A stretch of DNA of 64,000 nucleotides from Eutreptiella sp. 'Long Island Sound 2002' (taxonomy: Eukaryota; Euglenozoa; Euglenophyceae; Eutreptiales; Eutreptiaceae): positions 63,502,359 through 63,566,358 of the forward strand of contig OZ038389.1 of NCBI GenBank assembly GCA_964036045.1, in the 5' to 3' direction. A model generated the notes under the pieces. The model was given only the letters and a program-made list of their open reading frames with translations, was not told where the DNA came from and ran no database searches. Numbering within the stretch: the stretch's first letter is position 1; every line of letters starts with the position of its first letter. Positions 33,310 through 43,880 of the stretch are shown piece by piece. A program made the translations under genes and the position numbers.

Positions 33310-33960
33310 CTGCAACCCACACACACAGACACCAGCCCGCCAGGAATGGCGGGGTAGAAGCGGGGCACACGCACGAACACAAGCACACCCCAACGCCCCA
33401 ACCAGGATTGGCGGGGCACAGCCAAAAGTCGAGCCCAAGCACACACGCGCACACCGCACACCCCAGCCAGGAATGGCGGCATACATGTGAAGCACGCACA
33501 CAAACACACACACGCCCCAACACCCCAGCCAGGAGTGGCGAGGCGCGGCTGCAACTCAAGCCCAAGCACACCGCCCCGCACCGCACCCCCAGCCGGGAGG
33601 GGCAGGGGACCAGGCGGGACGCGCACACAAACACACACACACCCCTACACCTCAGCCAGGAGTGGCGGGAGGCAGCCGAAACCCGAGCCCAAGCACACAC
33701 ACCCACACCGCACACCCGAGCCCGGAACGGCAGGGTCCAGGCGGAGCGCGCACACAACCACGCACGCCCCAAAACTCCAGCCAACAATGGTGGGGTGCAA
33801 GCCAAAACCCAAGCCCAACCGCATACACCACAAACCCGAGGCGGGAAAGGAGGGGCGAAACCACAACCCGTACCCAAACACACCCACCAAAGACGCCAGC
33901 CAGGGTTGGCGGGGTTACCGAAACTAGAGCCCAACACAACCCGGACCCGAACACAAACAC
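33310..33960. repeat. Degenerate minisatellite in LINE3b 3' region
   Basis: CCAGCCAGGAATGGCGGG-like units spaced roughly 60-65 bp alternate with CCCAAGCACACAC-rich spacers. The stretch at 48,020-48,320 in LINE3a is related. Its unit matches neither the 65-bp array of LINE3c nor the 47- and 82-bp arrays. Confidence 0.75.
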
Positions 33961-34435
33961 CACACAACAGTAGGAAACCCAGTGTCCATGGCCCAGGCAC
34001 TGAGGCAGCCCGTGCCATGCAGGTGACCCGGCCAAACAAGATCCGGAGCCCAGGGGTTAGGCTGCATCCTAAGGCCTGCGCTGCTTTGGGACCCGAGGTG
34101 GAGCGTGCGACACCCAAGCGCCTCGCAACCCCAGTACCAAGAACATGGATGCATGCCTTGGGAACAGGATACGCCAGGAAGTCCGGTGAACCCCTAGGGT
34201 TCCGCCCAAAGGAGGGGAGGTGCGCATGCACGGGAAGCACCCTCCCGGCGAGAGCAGCACGTCACGCTGGCGGCGATCAGCCCTCCCGGTGATCCCTGGG
34301 GCCGCTCCGTTGGGGGCCACTAGTCAGGTGTAGCAGGATGTAAGTGGCCTCCCCCTTCAGGCGCGGAGCCTCTTCCTGTTCGTCACAGCGGCAACGCCAG
34401 CAGGAACCATGGGGCGCCTCTCCACGAGCGAGTGC

Positions 34436-34455
34436 ACCTACCTACCTACCTACCT
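34436..34455 (+). repeat. (ACCT)5 3' tail of LINE3b
   Basis: Five ACCT units end the GC-rich element; the interrupted gene resumes at the next base. LINE3a ends identically at 48810-48829. Confidence 0.9.
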
Positions 34456-35167
34456 CCAATTTCGCGTTGTATTGGTTGTGACTTACCTCTCTCCTCCGGC
34501 AGCGTAGGCTAGATGTGATCAAGGTTTTCTATGCTTACTGCAAACCGTAGTGTTTTGTGCAACAGTAGGTCACACACCATCGGATGAGCATGCTTGGCGG
34601 CGAAGCGGAATGGCTCAAAGTCAAAATTGATGTCCTCGTATTGGCATCCGTCGAAGAAAGAGGTTTTTAGGAGCAAGGCAACATGCGGCATCGTTCGATG
34701 GCCGCTTGTGCGGAACTCGTAGGAGTCTTTGCCGTCCTTTTCGACCTTGTAGGCGTCCCGGAGTTGCACTCCGTGCATACATACCAGGCTAGAAATGTAA
34801 GAAAGGAGTGGGAAAAGGGCGGAAGTTGTGCCTAGCATGCGAAAAGTGGCGGCCACCACTTGAGCGCCCCATGCCGGAAGAACGAACCATCCTTTGAGAT
34901 CTTTGTTCTCTTCTTTGGCTGTATCTAGCACGGTTTGTAGTTGTTTAGCCCACGGGGTGGCGGTAGGCGGAGACTTTTTCGCTTCGGTTTGAGGGCAGTC
35001 CAACTCGTATGGCTTTAGGTAAAAACGCTTGTGTTTAAACAATATTTTTTCAAGCTCATTGTAGTTATTGTGCGCGACGGAAGAGACCCTGCCTCGATCC
35101 AAAATTTCTGTGGAGTTGCTCCCAACAAAAGCGGATTGAATATCGGTGCCTTCCACATCAAGGTAAA
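34456..35167. repeat. Right copy of 710-bp duplication flanking LINE3b
   Basis: It matches 18678-19387 in direct orientation and begins at the base after the ACCT tail. Beyond 35167 the gene continues upstream, whereas the left copy is replaced there by LINE3. Confidence 0.88.
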
Positions 35168-35645
35168 ACTTGGAGTAGTCTTGAAGGCGGCAATAGACCT
35201 CAGGGAGGAAATTGCGGTGGCGTGTGTCAAATATTTTGACGTCAACGGCTTCATATTGGCGTGAAGGAAAGCGTGTTTGTAGCGGCGAATTTGAGGCTTG
35301 GTGTTTTTGAAAGAGGTGCGACGGGGAATAATTGAATAGCGTAGAAAGCACGTCATCGGCGGCTTTGGAGCTCCCAAATAGGGTGAAGTTCATGATGACC
35401 ACGGGATGAGTGAAATGACGGCGGAGTGGTGAATGGAAGGTGGCAAGCGTGAATTTGGCTTCGGAAATTGAGAGTATATTCAATATTCCACGGAAATTGC
35501 TCCAGAACTTGAACAGCCCACGATTTTCACCAATCACCGAATAGCCTTGACTACTGGTGGATCCATCAACAAAATTCTCAGGGTCAATCGAAAAAGAAGA
35601 GACACTGGGAAAGTGTTCGCAAATTTCGGGTATGAATTTCAACAA
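34509..35645 (-). CDS. N-terminal half of the split, unrecognised gene
   Basis: A 378-codon minus frame, intact until a TAG at 34509. The frame opens upstream of the leucine (TTG) codon at 35645, so the true start or a splice acceptor lies above it. The protein is an ordinary globular-looking sequence (FSIDPENFVDGST, KFYLDVEGTDIQSAFVG, GWFVLPAWGAQVVAATF, GVQLRDAYKVEKDGKDSYEF) with mildly hydrophobic helices but no clear membrane segment or known domain. In the other duplicate the reading continues past the stop position (DHIEPTLPE), so the TAG is a private mutation. LINE3b is inserted 53 bp further on. Function unknown. Confidence 0.55.
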   Translation of the reverse strand: MLKFIPEICEHFPSVSSFSIDPENFVDGSTSSQGYSVIGENRGLFKFWSNFRGILNILSISEAKFTLATFHSPLRRHFTHPVVIMNFTLFGSSKAADDVLSTLFNYSPSHLFQKHQASNSPLQTRFPSRQYEAVDVKIFDTRHRNFLPEVYCRLQDYSKFYLDVEGTDIQSAFVGSNSTEILDRGRVSSVAHNNYNELEKILFKHKRFYLKPYELDCPQTEAKKSPPTATPWAKQLQTVLDTAKEENKDLKGWFVLPAWGAQVVAATFRMLGTTSALFPLLSYISSLVCMHGVQLRDAYKVEKDGKDSYEFRTSGHRTMPHVALLLKTSFFDGCQYEDINFDFEPFRFAAKHAHPMVCDLLLHKTLRFAVSIENLDHI

Positions 35646-36101
35646 CTCTATCCCCGAATATTTCAGTGTGGTCTACTCCTTTCGTTGGAGTCACCGAAGC
35701 TAAAAGACCAAGAGAAAATTCGAGCGAAGAAACCAAAGGGACGCGGCAAGGTTTAGCACAACTGATACGAACAGCGTATGTCCGGCTTGTACGAGGGTTA
35801 GGAAAAGTCACCGCGTAAGATGAAGGACATGGTGCTTAGGCGGCCGAAACAGGTACACTTTTGTATCGCTGCTTTTTTAAAAAAGTACACAGCAATGTTG
35901 TGTTTTATTTGAGTGATTTACCCTGTTTTTTTGGCGTTGATTTTTCATGAATTTTTTTTCAGTAAAAAAGGGTCTTTTTTTCATGAGGTTGCAAAAACTT
36001 GGACTCCTCTGTATTACTGCGTACTATGGTATGTCAATAAAGAAGGATACACCATTATGCGTTGCACTAAGTGTAGGTTAATACGCCTTTCCCTGCAAAT
36101 C

Positions 36102-36282
36102 ATTGCGAGGCCTCGCAATACAAGGATTCGATTTTTAGTTGTTTTGCCAAATTTGAACGCACACAGAATTCGCATAAGGGTGCTTACGACGAAAAACAAC
36201 ATTCTTGGAATGCGAGGCCTCGCAATCCCGCTTCAAATATTCGAAAAAGGTGTAGTTGCACAAATCAAAATGCGAGGCCTCG
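36102..36282. repeat. Three class B palindromes near the left TIR
   Basis: ATTGCGAGGCCTCGCAAT is perfect at 36102-36119; TGCGAGGCCTCGCA lies at 36211-36224 and a half-decayed copy (TGCGAGGCCTCG) at 36271-36282. Confidence 0.9.
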
Positions 36283-36488
36283 GGATAATCTAGCCACAAA
36301 CAATTAAACCCGCAAATGCACCAACTACACAGCATGTCCATTCCCTTTGATGCGGCGCTACTGTATGGCCGGCCATACAGGCCTCGCCGGCATCTCTAAT
36401 TTTCAAACTTGGTCACCGCTGGCTTCATTGCCCAACAGCATTGGTTGCGCGCCGCAACTGGGTACCGCAGTTAGGATAAACAAGAGAA

Positions 36489-37497
36489 ATGTGGGACCAG
36501 TTGACCGTTACAAGTAACCGAGAATGTGCACGCGCGACGGAGTCGCGCGCAAAGGTCAATATGCGCGTGTCGCGTTCGCATCGATGTGCTGGCAGAAAAT
36601 TTTGTTTACTTGTGGCGTCTCAGAGCCTGTTTCTTGTGGAATTGTTCAATTCAAATACAGGTTTTCAATTTTTGAGACCATTGTTCATGCCACGTAACAT
36701 TGCGCATCGAGCGCAGAGGGAGTTGGAACGGACTGTCAAGCGATTACGAGCTTTCTGTGCAACTGAACATCGATATACCACTGTTGAGTCCCTATGGGCT
36801 GGCGTTGAAAAGAACAAGAGTGGAGCTGTTTTGTTTTTTAATTCCGCGTGTTTGTTGCGACTGAACCGGAAGACACAGCACTCACTGCTGAGACTGTAAA
36901 GGCAGACCAGAGAGCTGAGCAGCAAATCACTTCAAGGAGGAGTTCTTCAACTTATACAAAATTTTGCGCTTGCGGTGCACACCCCGCCACCAGGCTGAGG
37001 ACGCCCCCGGTTCTGCCTCTATCCGGCGGCAAAACAGGCGCCGGTTGCGCAGGACAAGATTGCTGCGGCTGCGAAAGGAAACTATGAAGCAACGGTCCGC
37101 GGGAAAGATGCTTGAAACATGGCGTTGAATGGAGAACCGGCAGGTTTGTGTCTGGATCAACAATTGCTATCTTAAGCAGTATGGAATGCATCCAACAATC
37201 AAGGATCAGTCGCAAAACTGCACAGAGCTTTGCGTGGTTGAGTTTCCGTGCAGGTTGCCGTATTTCAGGGGACACCCAACCATAGATGTGCTCATCAACA
37301 GCATCAGCAGTGTGGCTTCAGCGCTTGTCAGAATGAAACGGAGCTTTCGTGGGATGGTGACAGATCTGGGCCTGCTTGCGGACAGATCAGTAAGTTTTTG
37401 GAGGCGCTGAACACTGACATTATTCTTCTGACTGCAAATCTGTCAGACGGTGCTGATTCTATGAGTCCCGTTGTGATGGCCAAGTTGATTGACAACC
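36489..37497 (+). pseudogene. 5' part of the gene inside the TIR element
   Basis: A 136-codon frame contains MPRNIAHRAQRELERTVKR and YTTVESLWAGVEKNKSG, a basic helical start. It is followed across frame changes by APVAQDKIAAAAKGNYEA-like sequence, NMALNGEPAG, KLHRALR and SKFLEALNTDIILLTANL (near 37,400). Several TGA/TAA codons interrupt the path, two of them (before NMAL and before SVQVAVF) conserved in the duplicate at 48.8-49.4 kb. These may mark introns or ancient decay. LINE3a interrupts the gene at 37498. I recognise no transposase motif or other family. Confidence 0.4.
36965..37497. repeat. Left copy of 533-bp duplication flanking LINE3a
   Basis: It matches 48830-49362, equal in length and about 93% identical by rough count. 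It ends with GACAACC immediately before LINE3a begins. Confidence 0.92.
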
Positions 37498-37595
37498 GCT
37501 ACACAGGCCGTCTTCCAACCCCAGGCCCCCTCGGTCCGACCGCCTCCAGTCCCGCCAAAGCGAGCGCCAAGAAGAAGAAGCGCACCCGCCCCTAG

Positions 37596-38075
37596 CCCCC
37601 AACAGGCCAGAATAGACGGCAAAACAGCAGCCTCCCAATCCCCCGCACCCGCTCCGACCCTCCCGGCCAAACCGGCAGCCGCCCCACTGGACCCCCCCTC
37701 CGCCCAGACCAAGCATCCTCATTATCCTCCCTTGCGCCACACGCACCGTACCAGCCCGAAACATACCCACAGTTCCAAAAAGACACGAAAGTCCAACAGC
37801 CTTTCCGCAACGACCACACAGGCGACTGCATCTGGTGTGAGGGCACGATCCAGTACCGCAATCAGGATCAGGGCCCAAACGATGGGGTGCAAATCAGGAT
37901 GACCTGGCACCACCAGAAGGAGCTCCACCAAGGCAGCAGAGCCTCGGACAAGCCACGGAACGACACCTTAGAGCTCAACAGCGCCCACCCCATCCGACGC
38001 GTCATCCCCGAGAACAAGCGGAGGGGGGCTCCACGAGATGGGGAAGGGCAGTGTGCGGGCTGCGATCGCCTCTGA
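37596..38075 (+). CDS. LINE3a 5' segment with two CxxC pairs
   Basis: The frame is open from a TAG at 37593-37595 to a TGA at 38073-38075. It begins Pro/Ser-rich and ends in a more structured part (APYQPETYPQFQKD, DCIWCEGTIQYRNQDQG, VQIRMTWHHQKEL, QCAGCDRL). The two cysteine pairs, about 70 residues apart, could bind one zinc, perhaps as a nucleic-acid-binding ORF1 module. I recognise no family. No convincing start codon precedes it, and an AT-rich segment follows at once, so the frame is probably a surviving fragment. Confidence 0.35.
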   Translation, partial: PPTGQNRRQNSSLPIPRTRSDPPGQTGSRPTGPPLRPDQASSLSSLAPHAPYQPETYPQFQKDTKVQQPFRNDHTGDCIWCEGTIQYRNQDQGPNDGVQIRMTWHHQKELHQGSRASDKPRNDTLELNSAHPIRRVIPENKRRGAPRDGEGQCAGCDRL

Positions 38076-39094
38076 AAGGTATCTGTCGGACGTGGAAGTC
38101 AAATTGCACAATATGCACATGCATGATCAAGTATTTAGAACAAACAACAATGAGCATATTAAGGAAATTGCAATGAAGCAATGATACATGATATGTTGTG
38201 GAGGGTGTGGAAAAGTAGGATTGAATGAATCCTTCGTCTTTCGTGCTTGGTCTGGCTTTTCCTTTGCTGGTGCGAAGCACCATCAAAAGAAAAGCCTTAT
38301 TACGTTTTTAGCCGTTTTTGGGTCACCTTTCTATGTCGCAAGTGCAGCCAGGCGGTGACAAACAAGAGCAAAAACACTCCTTTGCCTTGTGTTTAAGCTA
38401 GCAGCGCAAAGACAGGGAGGGTGCATTTGGCAAGATTAGCGACACAGGTTGCAAATAGCATAAAATTGACATATTCATAACTCGGGCCTATTGTATCGGA
38501 TTTTGACGAAATGAATGGCAATTTCGGTCAATTTGGGGGTATTCTTTTTTTTTCAGAGCGTGTGAAGGCGGCCGTATGCGCTGAAAACCGTCACATCGAA
38601 AAGCGGTGCCAAAACAAAATGACGGCGGTTTTTCAACTATACAGCAAGACGAAGCTTTTAGAATCATTTATAAAACTGGTCTTAGATCGAAATTTTGTGC
38701 ACTGTAGCCAGATTTCACTTTGAACGATCAAAATGAAAGATTGCAAATGCCGGCGACTGCGAAATGCACGCGTGCACAGCAAATAAATAATATGGCAAAT
38801 AGATTTCTTGGGATTTGGGGCCTGTGGCTTATGTATAGTGTTGTTCGGCACCTCAACTTTGCTGGTGCACCTTTAAATCGCATCCCTAGGTTATATGGAA
38901 TTAGTGGATGCTGTTAAAGAAGTTAAAACCTTGTAAAGGTCCTAACTTTCCAAAACAGCCATGATTGATCAAAACAAATATGACGGTGCGAATCAGCTCT
39001 CTGAGGCGGTCATTCAGAGGGGCTGCATCGTAGACTTTTGAAATATGTTTCGTCCCGGCGCGCGGACTGTATATAATGGCATAAGGACTGCTTT
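38076..39094. other. AT-rich insertion inside LINE3a
   Basis: The composition drops abruptly between GC-rich LINE3 segments. Only short frames occur. Weak similarity of the ends (CCTCTGAA at 38,068 and its reverse complement at 39,011) is too short to call TIRs. Confidence 0.5.
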
Positions 39095-39242
39095 TAGAGG
39101 GGGGCGGGGCCCCATTCCCCGGCCCCCCAATTGAAAGCCCCCCATTGGGGGGGAGGTGAACAAGGCCCACAGGGGCACCAAGTACACTGGGGAACCCCCC
39201 CTGGAGTGGAGCCAGGGCCTCCCCCCACAACGCCAACCCTAG

Positions 39243-40244
39243 CGCCCACCACCCAGCAAAAAGTCCGCAGGCCCCGATCCTCCTCCCTGGCTGGGCAAGG
39301 GCCGGGGACGACGGCCTGCACAGCCCCGGCCCGCGCCCACCGAAGCTAGAGTCAGCCTCCTCGACCTCAATCACCGGGCCGTCACATACTCAACAGACGC
39401 CACCGCCGCCCTCCAAGAGCTCTCAATGGCACGGGGAAAGGACTGGGTTCCCCGCCTTCTCACCTTCCAGGAGCAAGGCCTTCAACGCGACAACCCTCCA
39501 GAACCCACCCCCATATATACCCCGGAGCAGAAAGCATACAAAGGCTACTGGCACAAGGGGACCCCCCTATACGTTCGAACCGGCATCCACGTCCACCTCG
39601 TCCACCACCTCAGCATCGCAGGGAGACTGAGCGTCTACGAGGTCGTCGGAGACGGATGGCAACTCAGTGTCATCAACGTCCACGCTCCCTTCAGCGACAC
39701 GACAGAACCCTTCCTCCAAGCCCTGGCCGAAGCATACCGCCAGATGGCAATGCTCGCCCCTACCATCATCATCGGCAACATAAACGCCGCCCCCACCTCG
39801 GCAGACCGAGGAGGACAAGCCACACCCGAAGACCATGCAGTCCGTGACACCGTTGAAGTGCTGGGGCTTGTGGACCTGACGGCCGACCTCGAAGGCCAAC
39901 CATCCCACTTCCCTCACCAAACGGAGGCTGCCCCCTCCTGCATCGACGTGTGCTATGGGGACCCCACCACCATCATCCGGCTGGAAGCCCGATACGGCCC
40001 CCTCCCACTGGGACCCACAGGCCATAGGCCCCTGCATATGCGCCTCACCATCGCGAACCTTCCCCCCAGCCCCCCAGGAGATGCGGACCAAGGCTTACCA
40101 CCCCCCCTGAGAATGTCCCCACTACACGACAAACAAGCCTGTTCCCAGTACCACAGGGCCATAGACCGCGCCAGGCGCAACCAACCAGACCCCAGCCACC
40201 TACTCACAGCCATGCGCACAGCCGCCGTCGCCTGCGGCTTCTAG
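39243..40244 (+). pseudogene. LINE3a endonuclease-like domain
   Basis: The frame opens after a TAG at 39240-39242 and ends at TAG TAA (40242-40247). Landmarks of an exonuclease-endonuclease-phosphatase fold are VSLLDLNHRAV, LLTFQEQGL (catalytic Glu retained), WQLSVINVHAPF, TIIIGNINAAP (usual GDFNA; the Asp is Asn), SCIDVCYG and GHRPLHMRL. It would nick target DNA for target-primed reverse transcription. The Asp-to-Asn change suggests loss of activity. The downstream RT lies in the same frame. Confidence 0.7.
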
Positions 40245-40292
40245 TAACACCCCCACGCTGAGGACCACCAGCCACCCACAGCCCTGGGAGAC

Positions 40293-42016
40293 ATGCTCCA
40301 TGACCTCTGGCATGCGAAGCAAGAACTGGCGGCCCTTCTCCACACCGACACCCTGCAGACCCGCCGCCACATACACCACTGCAGAACGCAGATAGCCCAC
40401 ATCGGGGCGGACCTGCAGCAGTGGCACATCCACAGGCAACAGCGCATCGCCCAAGAGCAGGAGCAGTATGCGCAACATGAACTCCCCTACAAAGCCATTC
40501 GCAACCTCAACAACGCCATGACCGACACCGGGCACCGCACCATCACCACGGTCACGCGGGCGGACGGCTCCCTGACCAACGACTCTGCCACCGTGCTCCA
40601 AGCCACCCAAGACAGCTTCCTCGTTCAACAGACCCCCACCGAAGACACACTGAACACGGACACCCAAAACAAAATCGACCGCCTCCCTCAGGTCTTCAAC
40701 CACGCCCAGTCGAGGCAACTAGAGAAACGCCCCTTTACCATCCACGAAGTCCGGAAGGCCATCCACAGTGTACGGCAACACAAAAGCCCGGGCTACCACG
40801 GCCTCCCTGCGGAGGCATACTACCACATCCCCGCCCACCTCCTCCGCATCCTTGCCCACCGGCTCTGGGACATCGCCACGGGGCAGACCCCCCTGCCACC
40901 AGACTGGGCAAACGTTGTCGGCCCCCTCTACAAAAAAGGCGACTGGGCCAACCCAGACAACTTTTGCCCCATAGTCTGTGCAGTCACGGAGGTCGAGATC
41001 GTCTGGACCATCCTCCTGCGCCGCATCCGCCCCCACCTAGACCCCCACATACGCGCCAGCCTCTGGGGAGCTATCCAGAGGCGGTCCCCACACGAGGCCA
41101 TCTTCTTCCGGGACACCATCGCCGACATGGACCCGGTGGACGTCATCATCGCGTTCCTCGAAGTCAAAGGAGCCTTCCCGAACACCTCCTGGCCCCTTTT
41201 GGAAGCAGTATGGAAGCGCATGGACCTCCCCTTCTACAACTTCACGTCCGACTACATCCGCACCCGCAAAAACACAGTCCGCACCGGAGCGGGCCTCACC
41301 CCCTTCCTAGAGCCAGGCAGCGGGGTCCCCCAGGGAGGAGCGGAAGGGCCCTTCCTGTACCTCCTCGTGACACTTCCCCTGGCCATCACAATCGAACAGG
41401 ATTACCCGGCCTACGCGCCCTACCACCTCCTCGCCCCCCTGGTGGGCTTCGCGCAGGACACCAACCCCCCGGTCGCACACACCCCACAAGGACCCCACGC
41501 CCCGGATGACGCCCAACAATCACCCAACAGGCCAATGACTTGCTGGACGTGACCATCTCCTACCTCTCCCGCAACAACCTCATCGTCCACCCTACAAAGT
41601 CAGTGACCCTGATCAAAAGGTCCGCCACGGCCCCGACCCTGGGGCCACAAGGGCCCCCTATGCACGTCGTGGAAGCAAACACCCACCTGGGAGTAATCCA
41701 GACCACAAACACTGAACACACCACCCTACCCCCCAAGTTGCAATCGCACCTGGCCCATCTCCCCCGATGTGGGCCCCCGGCCAGCAAGGCCCTCTCCCTA
41801 TCCCACCAAAGCCGGGCATACTACCTCACGGGGGTCTTGAATGCCTCCATAGGCTTCCAGGCACTCCACCTGACACACCCCACCACCGCCCTCCAGCCAG
41901 CCACACGCGCCGTCACCAAGGCATGGGCAGCACACGGGGGCTTGCCCACCTCCATACCCACACGGGCCATCCGCGCGGCATGGTCCCACTATGGGGACGC
42001 CATAGGGGCGAGGTGA
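40293..42016 (+). pseudogene. LINE3a reverse transcriptase
   Basis: The first frame shows KSPGYHGLPAEAYYHIP, VGPLYKKGDWANPDNFCPIV, IIAFLEVKGAFPNTSW (motif A with Glu for Asp), PGSGVPQGGAEGPFLYLL (motif B) and PLVGFAQDTN (motif C; the usual FADD is FAQD). A frame change near 41,545 leads to NDLLDVTISYLSRN and LIVHPTKSVTLI, then the thumb region to 42016. The two catalytic substitutions mean this copy could not polymerise DNA. The blocks and order are those of LINE RTs. Confidence 0.88.
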
Positions 42017-43025
42017 AAGGGGCCTACACCAGGCACACCACCCTCCTCCTTCACCGCATAACCCACAACCACTCCCCGGAAGTCCGCGAAGTTGCCACGA
42101 TCCGCCTCCAAGCCGCACAACGGGCCCGCAACACATGCCCGCGCTGGATACTCCACCAGACGGGCATGCACACAAACATTAACACCCGCATATGGAACCA
42201 CCTACAGCTTCTACTCCCTTCCCAACACCAGACCATCCTCACCAGACACACCTGCCCAGAGGAAGGACCCCTAGCCGTCCTTTGCGGGGACCTCCACCAT
42301 TACTCCAAAGGCACCATCGACACCATAGACCTCGTCGGAGCCTCCATCACAGTGGTGTACCCCACTCTCTCCCAAAGGCGGGTCCTTCACCGCAGCGGGG
42401 CACACCATAACCCCTTCCTACAACTTCCCGAGTCGCCTCAATACCGCCTCTTCCACCAAAACCTCACACCGACAGCGCGGGCAACGGGGCACACTCTGCC
42501 GGGAAACCAAGACATGCAAACAGCCTACCGAGACTTCAAAAAGCAGCACCCATGTCCCATCCCGGCGACCCGCCCTACACACCCACTGGCTCGAAACACG
42601 AACCCGTCCCCCCGGTGACAGGCCCGGTCCGGCCGCTAAACCTACTACTGGCCCCAAACGAGGCCAAACCCACGCAAACCACCGTCATCCACCAGGGGGC
42701 AAAGTGGCGCATACCAAGACACCAAATGACCGCCCAGGACCTACCAGCGGTCCCTCACGACTCCCAACACATGCCGGGCACGTGTTGGGCCTGTGAACAC
42801 AACACATCCACCACACCATGGCCCATATTGTACCTCATAGCACGCCACCACACCCACCCCACGGCCCACCTATCACCACAGGCCTACGCATGGGTGGCGC
42901 CGTGGTTCCACCGCGCCGCTACAGACCCCACAGTGGCGTGGAACCCGGACCACAAATCCAAATGGCTATTCACCACAACGCCCATCTGGCACCGCCCCAA
43001 CCCCACAGGAATCCCCATCCCTTAG
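42017..43025 (+). pseudogene. LINE3a linker region between RT and RNase H
   Basis: Two frames, 41767-42618 (from about 42,000) and 42552-43025, continue the protein. They include HRITHNHSPEVREVATIRLQ, QDMQTAYRDFKKQHPCP and GTCWACEHNTSTTPWPILYL followed by a His-rich HHTHPTAH; the last pairing could be a zinc site. This stretch is typical of the connection domain in RNase H-bearing LINEs, but no catalytic motif is visible. Confidence 0.55.
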
Positions 43026-43028
43026 AGC

Positions 43029-43880
43029 ATGCACGAGCCAGGCAGAGCGGGCAAACATGAACAGCCCTACTATCCGCTCCACCACTCCTGCCACACACCA
43101 GAACACCTAACGCAAACCCTCACATGCCACGACCTGAGCCTGAACACGGCCTACATCCTCCACTACATCTACTCCTACCTCACACGAGGACAACCAGAAC
43201 AAGGACTCATAGCCATCTCCACCCGCGCGAAACGCATCATCTCAAAGGGAATAGGAGTGTACGCCATCCCCATTCTGCGGCCCCGAAACCCGGTGGCCCA
43301 CCTCACCACAGGCCTCGCCATATACGCTTACCTGCCCATGAACCCATGCCGCCTCCCACAGCCATCACCGGCGGACCTAGTTATCGTCGGCGACGCCTCA
43401 GGCGAGTCCGCCCTCGCGCCCATCACCGGGGCAGCCACCCTGCAACTGACCCACACCGAGGCACACTACCACGGGGACCACAACACCGGCCACACCACCC
43501 ACGGGGCCTCCTCCCACGTGGAACTGGGGGCCGAAGCCGACGCCATCGCCCAAATCGCGGCACACCTACCCGCCCTCGTCCCGCACATCGTCCGGGTCTG
43601 GTTCGTAGTGGACGCCACTGTCGACACTCACCTACTCTTCCGCATAGCACGACAGCCTCTCCACAAAGCTACCACGACGAGCCTCGGCTCCCAAGCACTG
43701 CTACTCTGGAAAGCCCTCCGCAGCCTCCTCCCCTACGTCCAACTTCACGTCGTGAAAAAAGAGTCCCACAGGCACCAATACAGAAATGGTAAGGTGGACA
43801 TCCAGGCAGTACACCAGCGCACTACGCACCTACCGACCCTCCAGGTGCCAGACCTGGACCGAAACCACACACACCTCTAA
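43029..43880 (+). pseudogene. LINE3a RNase H domain
   Basis: The C-terminal half of this 283-codon frame shows ADLVIVGDASGESALAPI (first Asp), SHVELGAEADAIAQIAAHL (Glu), VRVWFVVDATVDTHLL (Asp) and VVKKESHRHQYRNGKVDI (His), the D-E-D-H order of RNase HI. It would degrade the RNA template. The frame ends in TAA at 43878-43880, yet the same frame continues into the zinc-binding tail, so that stop is probably a later mutation. Confidence 0.8.

Larger units (their letters stand above)
19388..34455 (+). mobile_element. LINE3b: 5'-truncated GC-rich LINE with nested insertions
   Basis: Three segments correspond to consecutive parts of LINE3a: 19388-19538 (LINE3a about 45,286-45,440), 21815-22020 inverted (about 45,465-45,660), and 22565 onward (45,655 to the 3' end). 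The copy ends in (ACCT)5 at 34436-34455 like LINE3a. It is interrupted by a TIR element (19.5-21.2 kb), a TA-flanked element (24.4-25.6 kb) and a satellite block (26.9-32.3 kb). The endonuclease-RT part is absent. It lies inside the gene at 18.0-19.4/34.5-35.6 kb. Confidence 0.8.

Noticed and set aside
37395-37420. GTAAGT in the TIR-element gene (also near 49,255) as a splice donor
   Set aside because: Coding-like sequence continues directly in another frame without an intron-sized gap or acceptor, so a frameshift is equally likely.
38068-39020. Possible TIRs bounding the AT-rich insert in LINE3a
   Set aside because: Only about 8 bp match at the ends and no target duplication is visible, which is not above chance.
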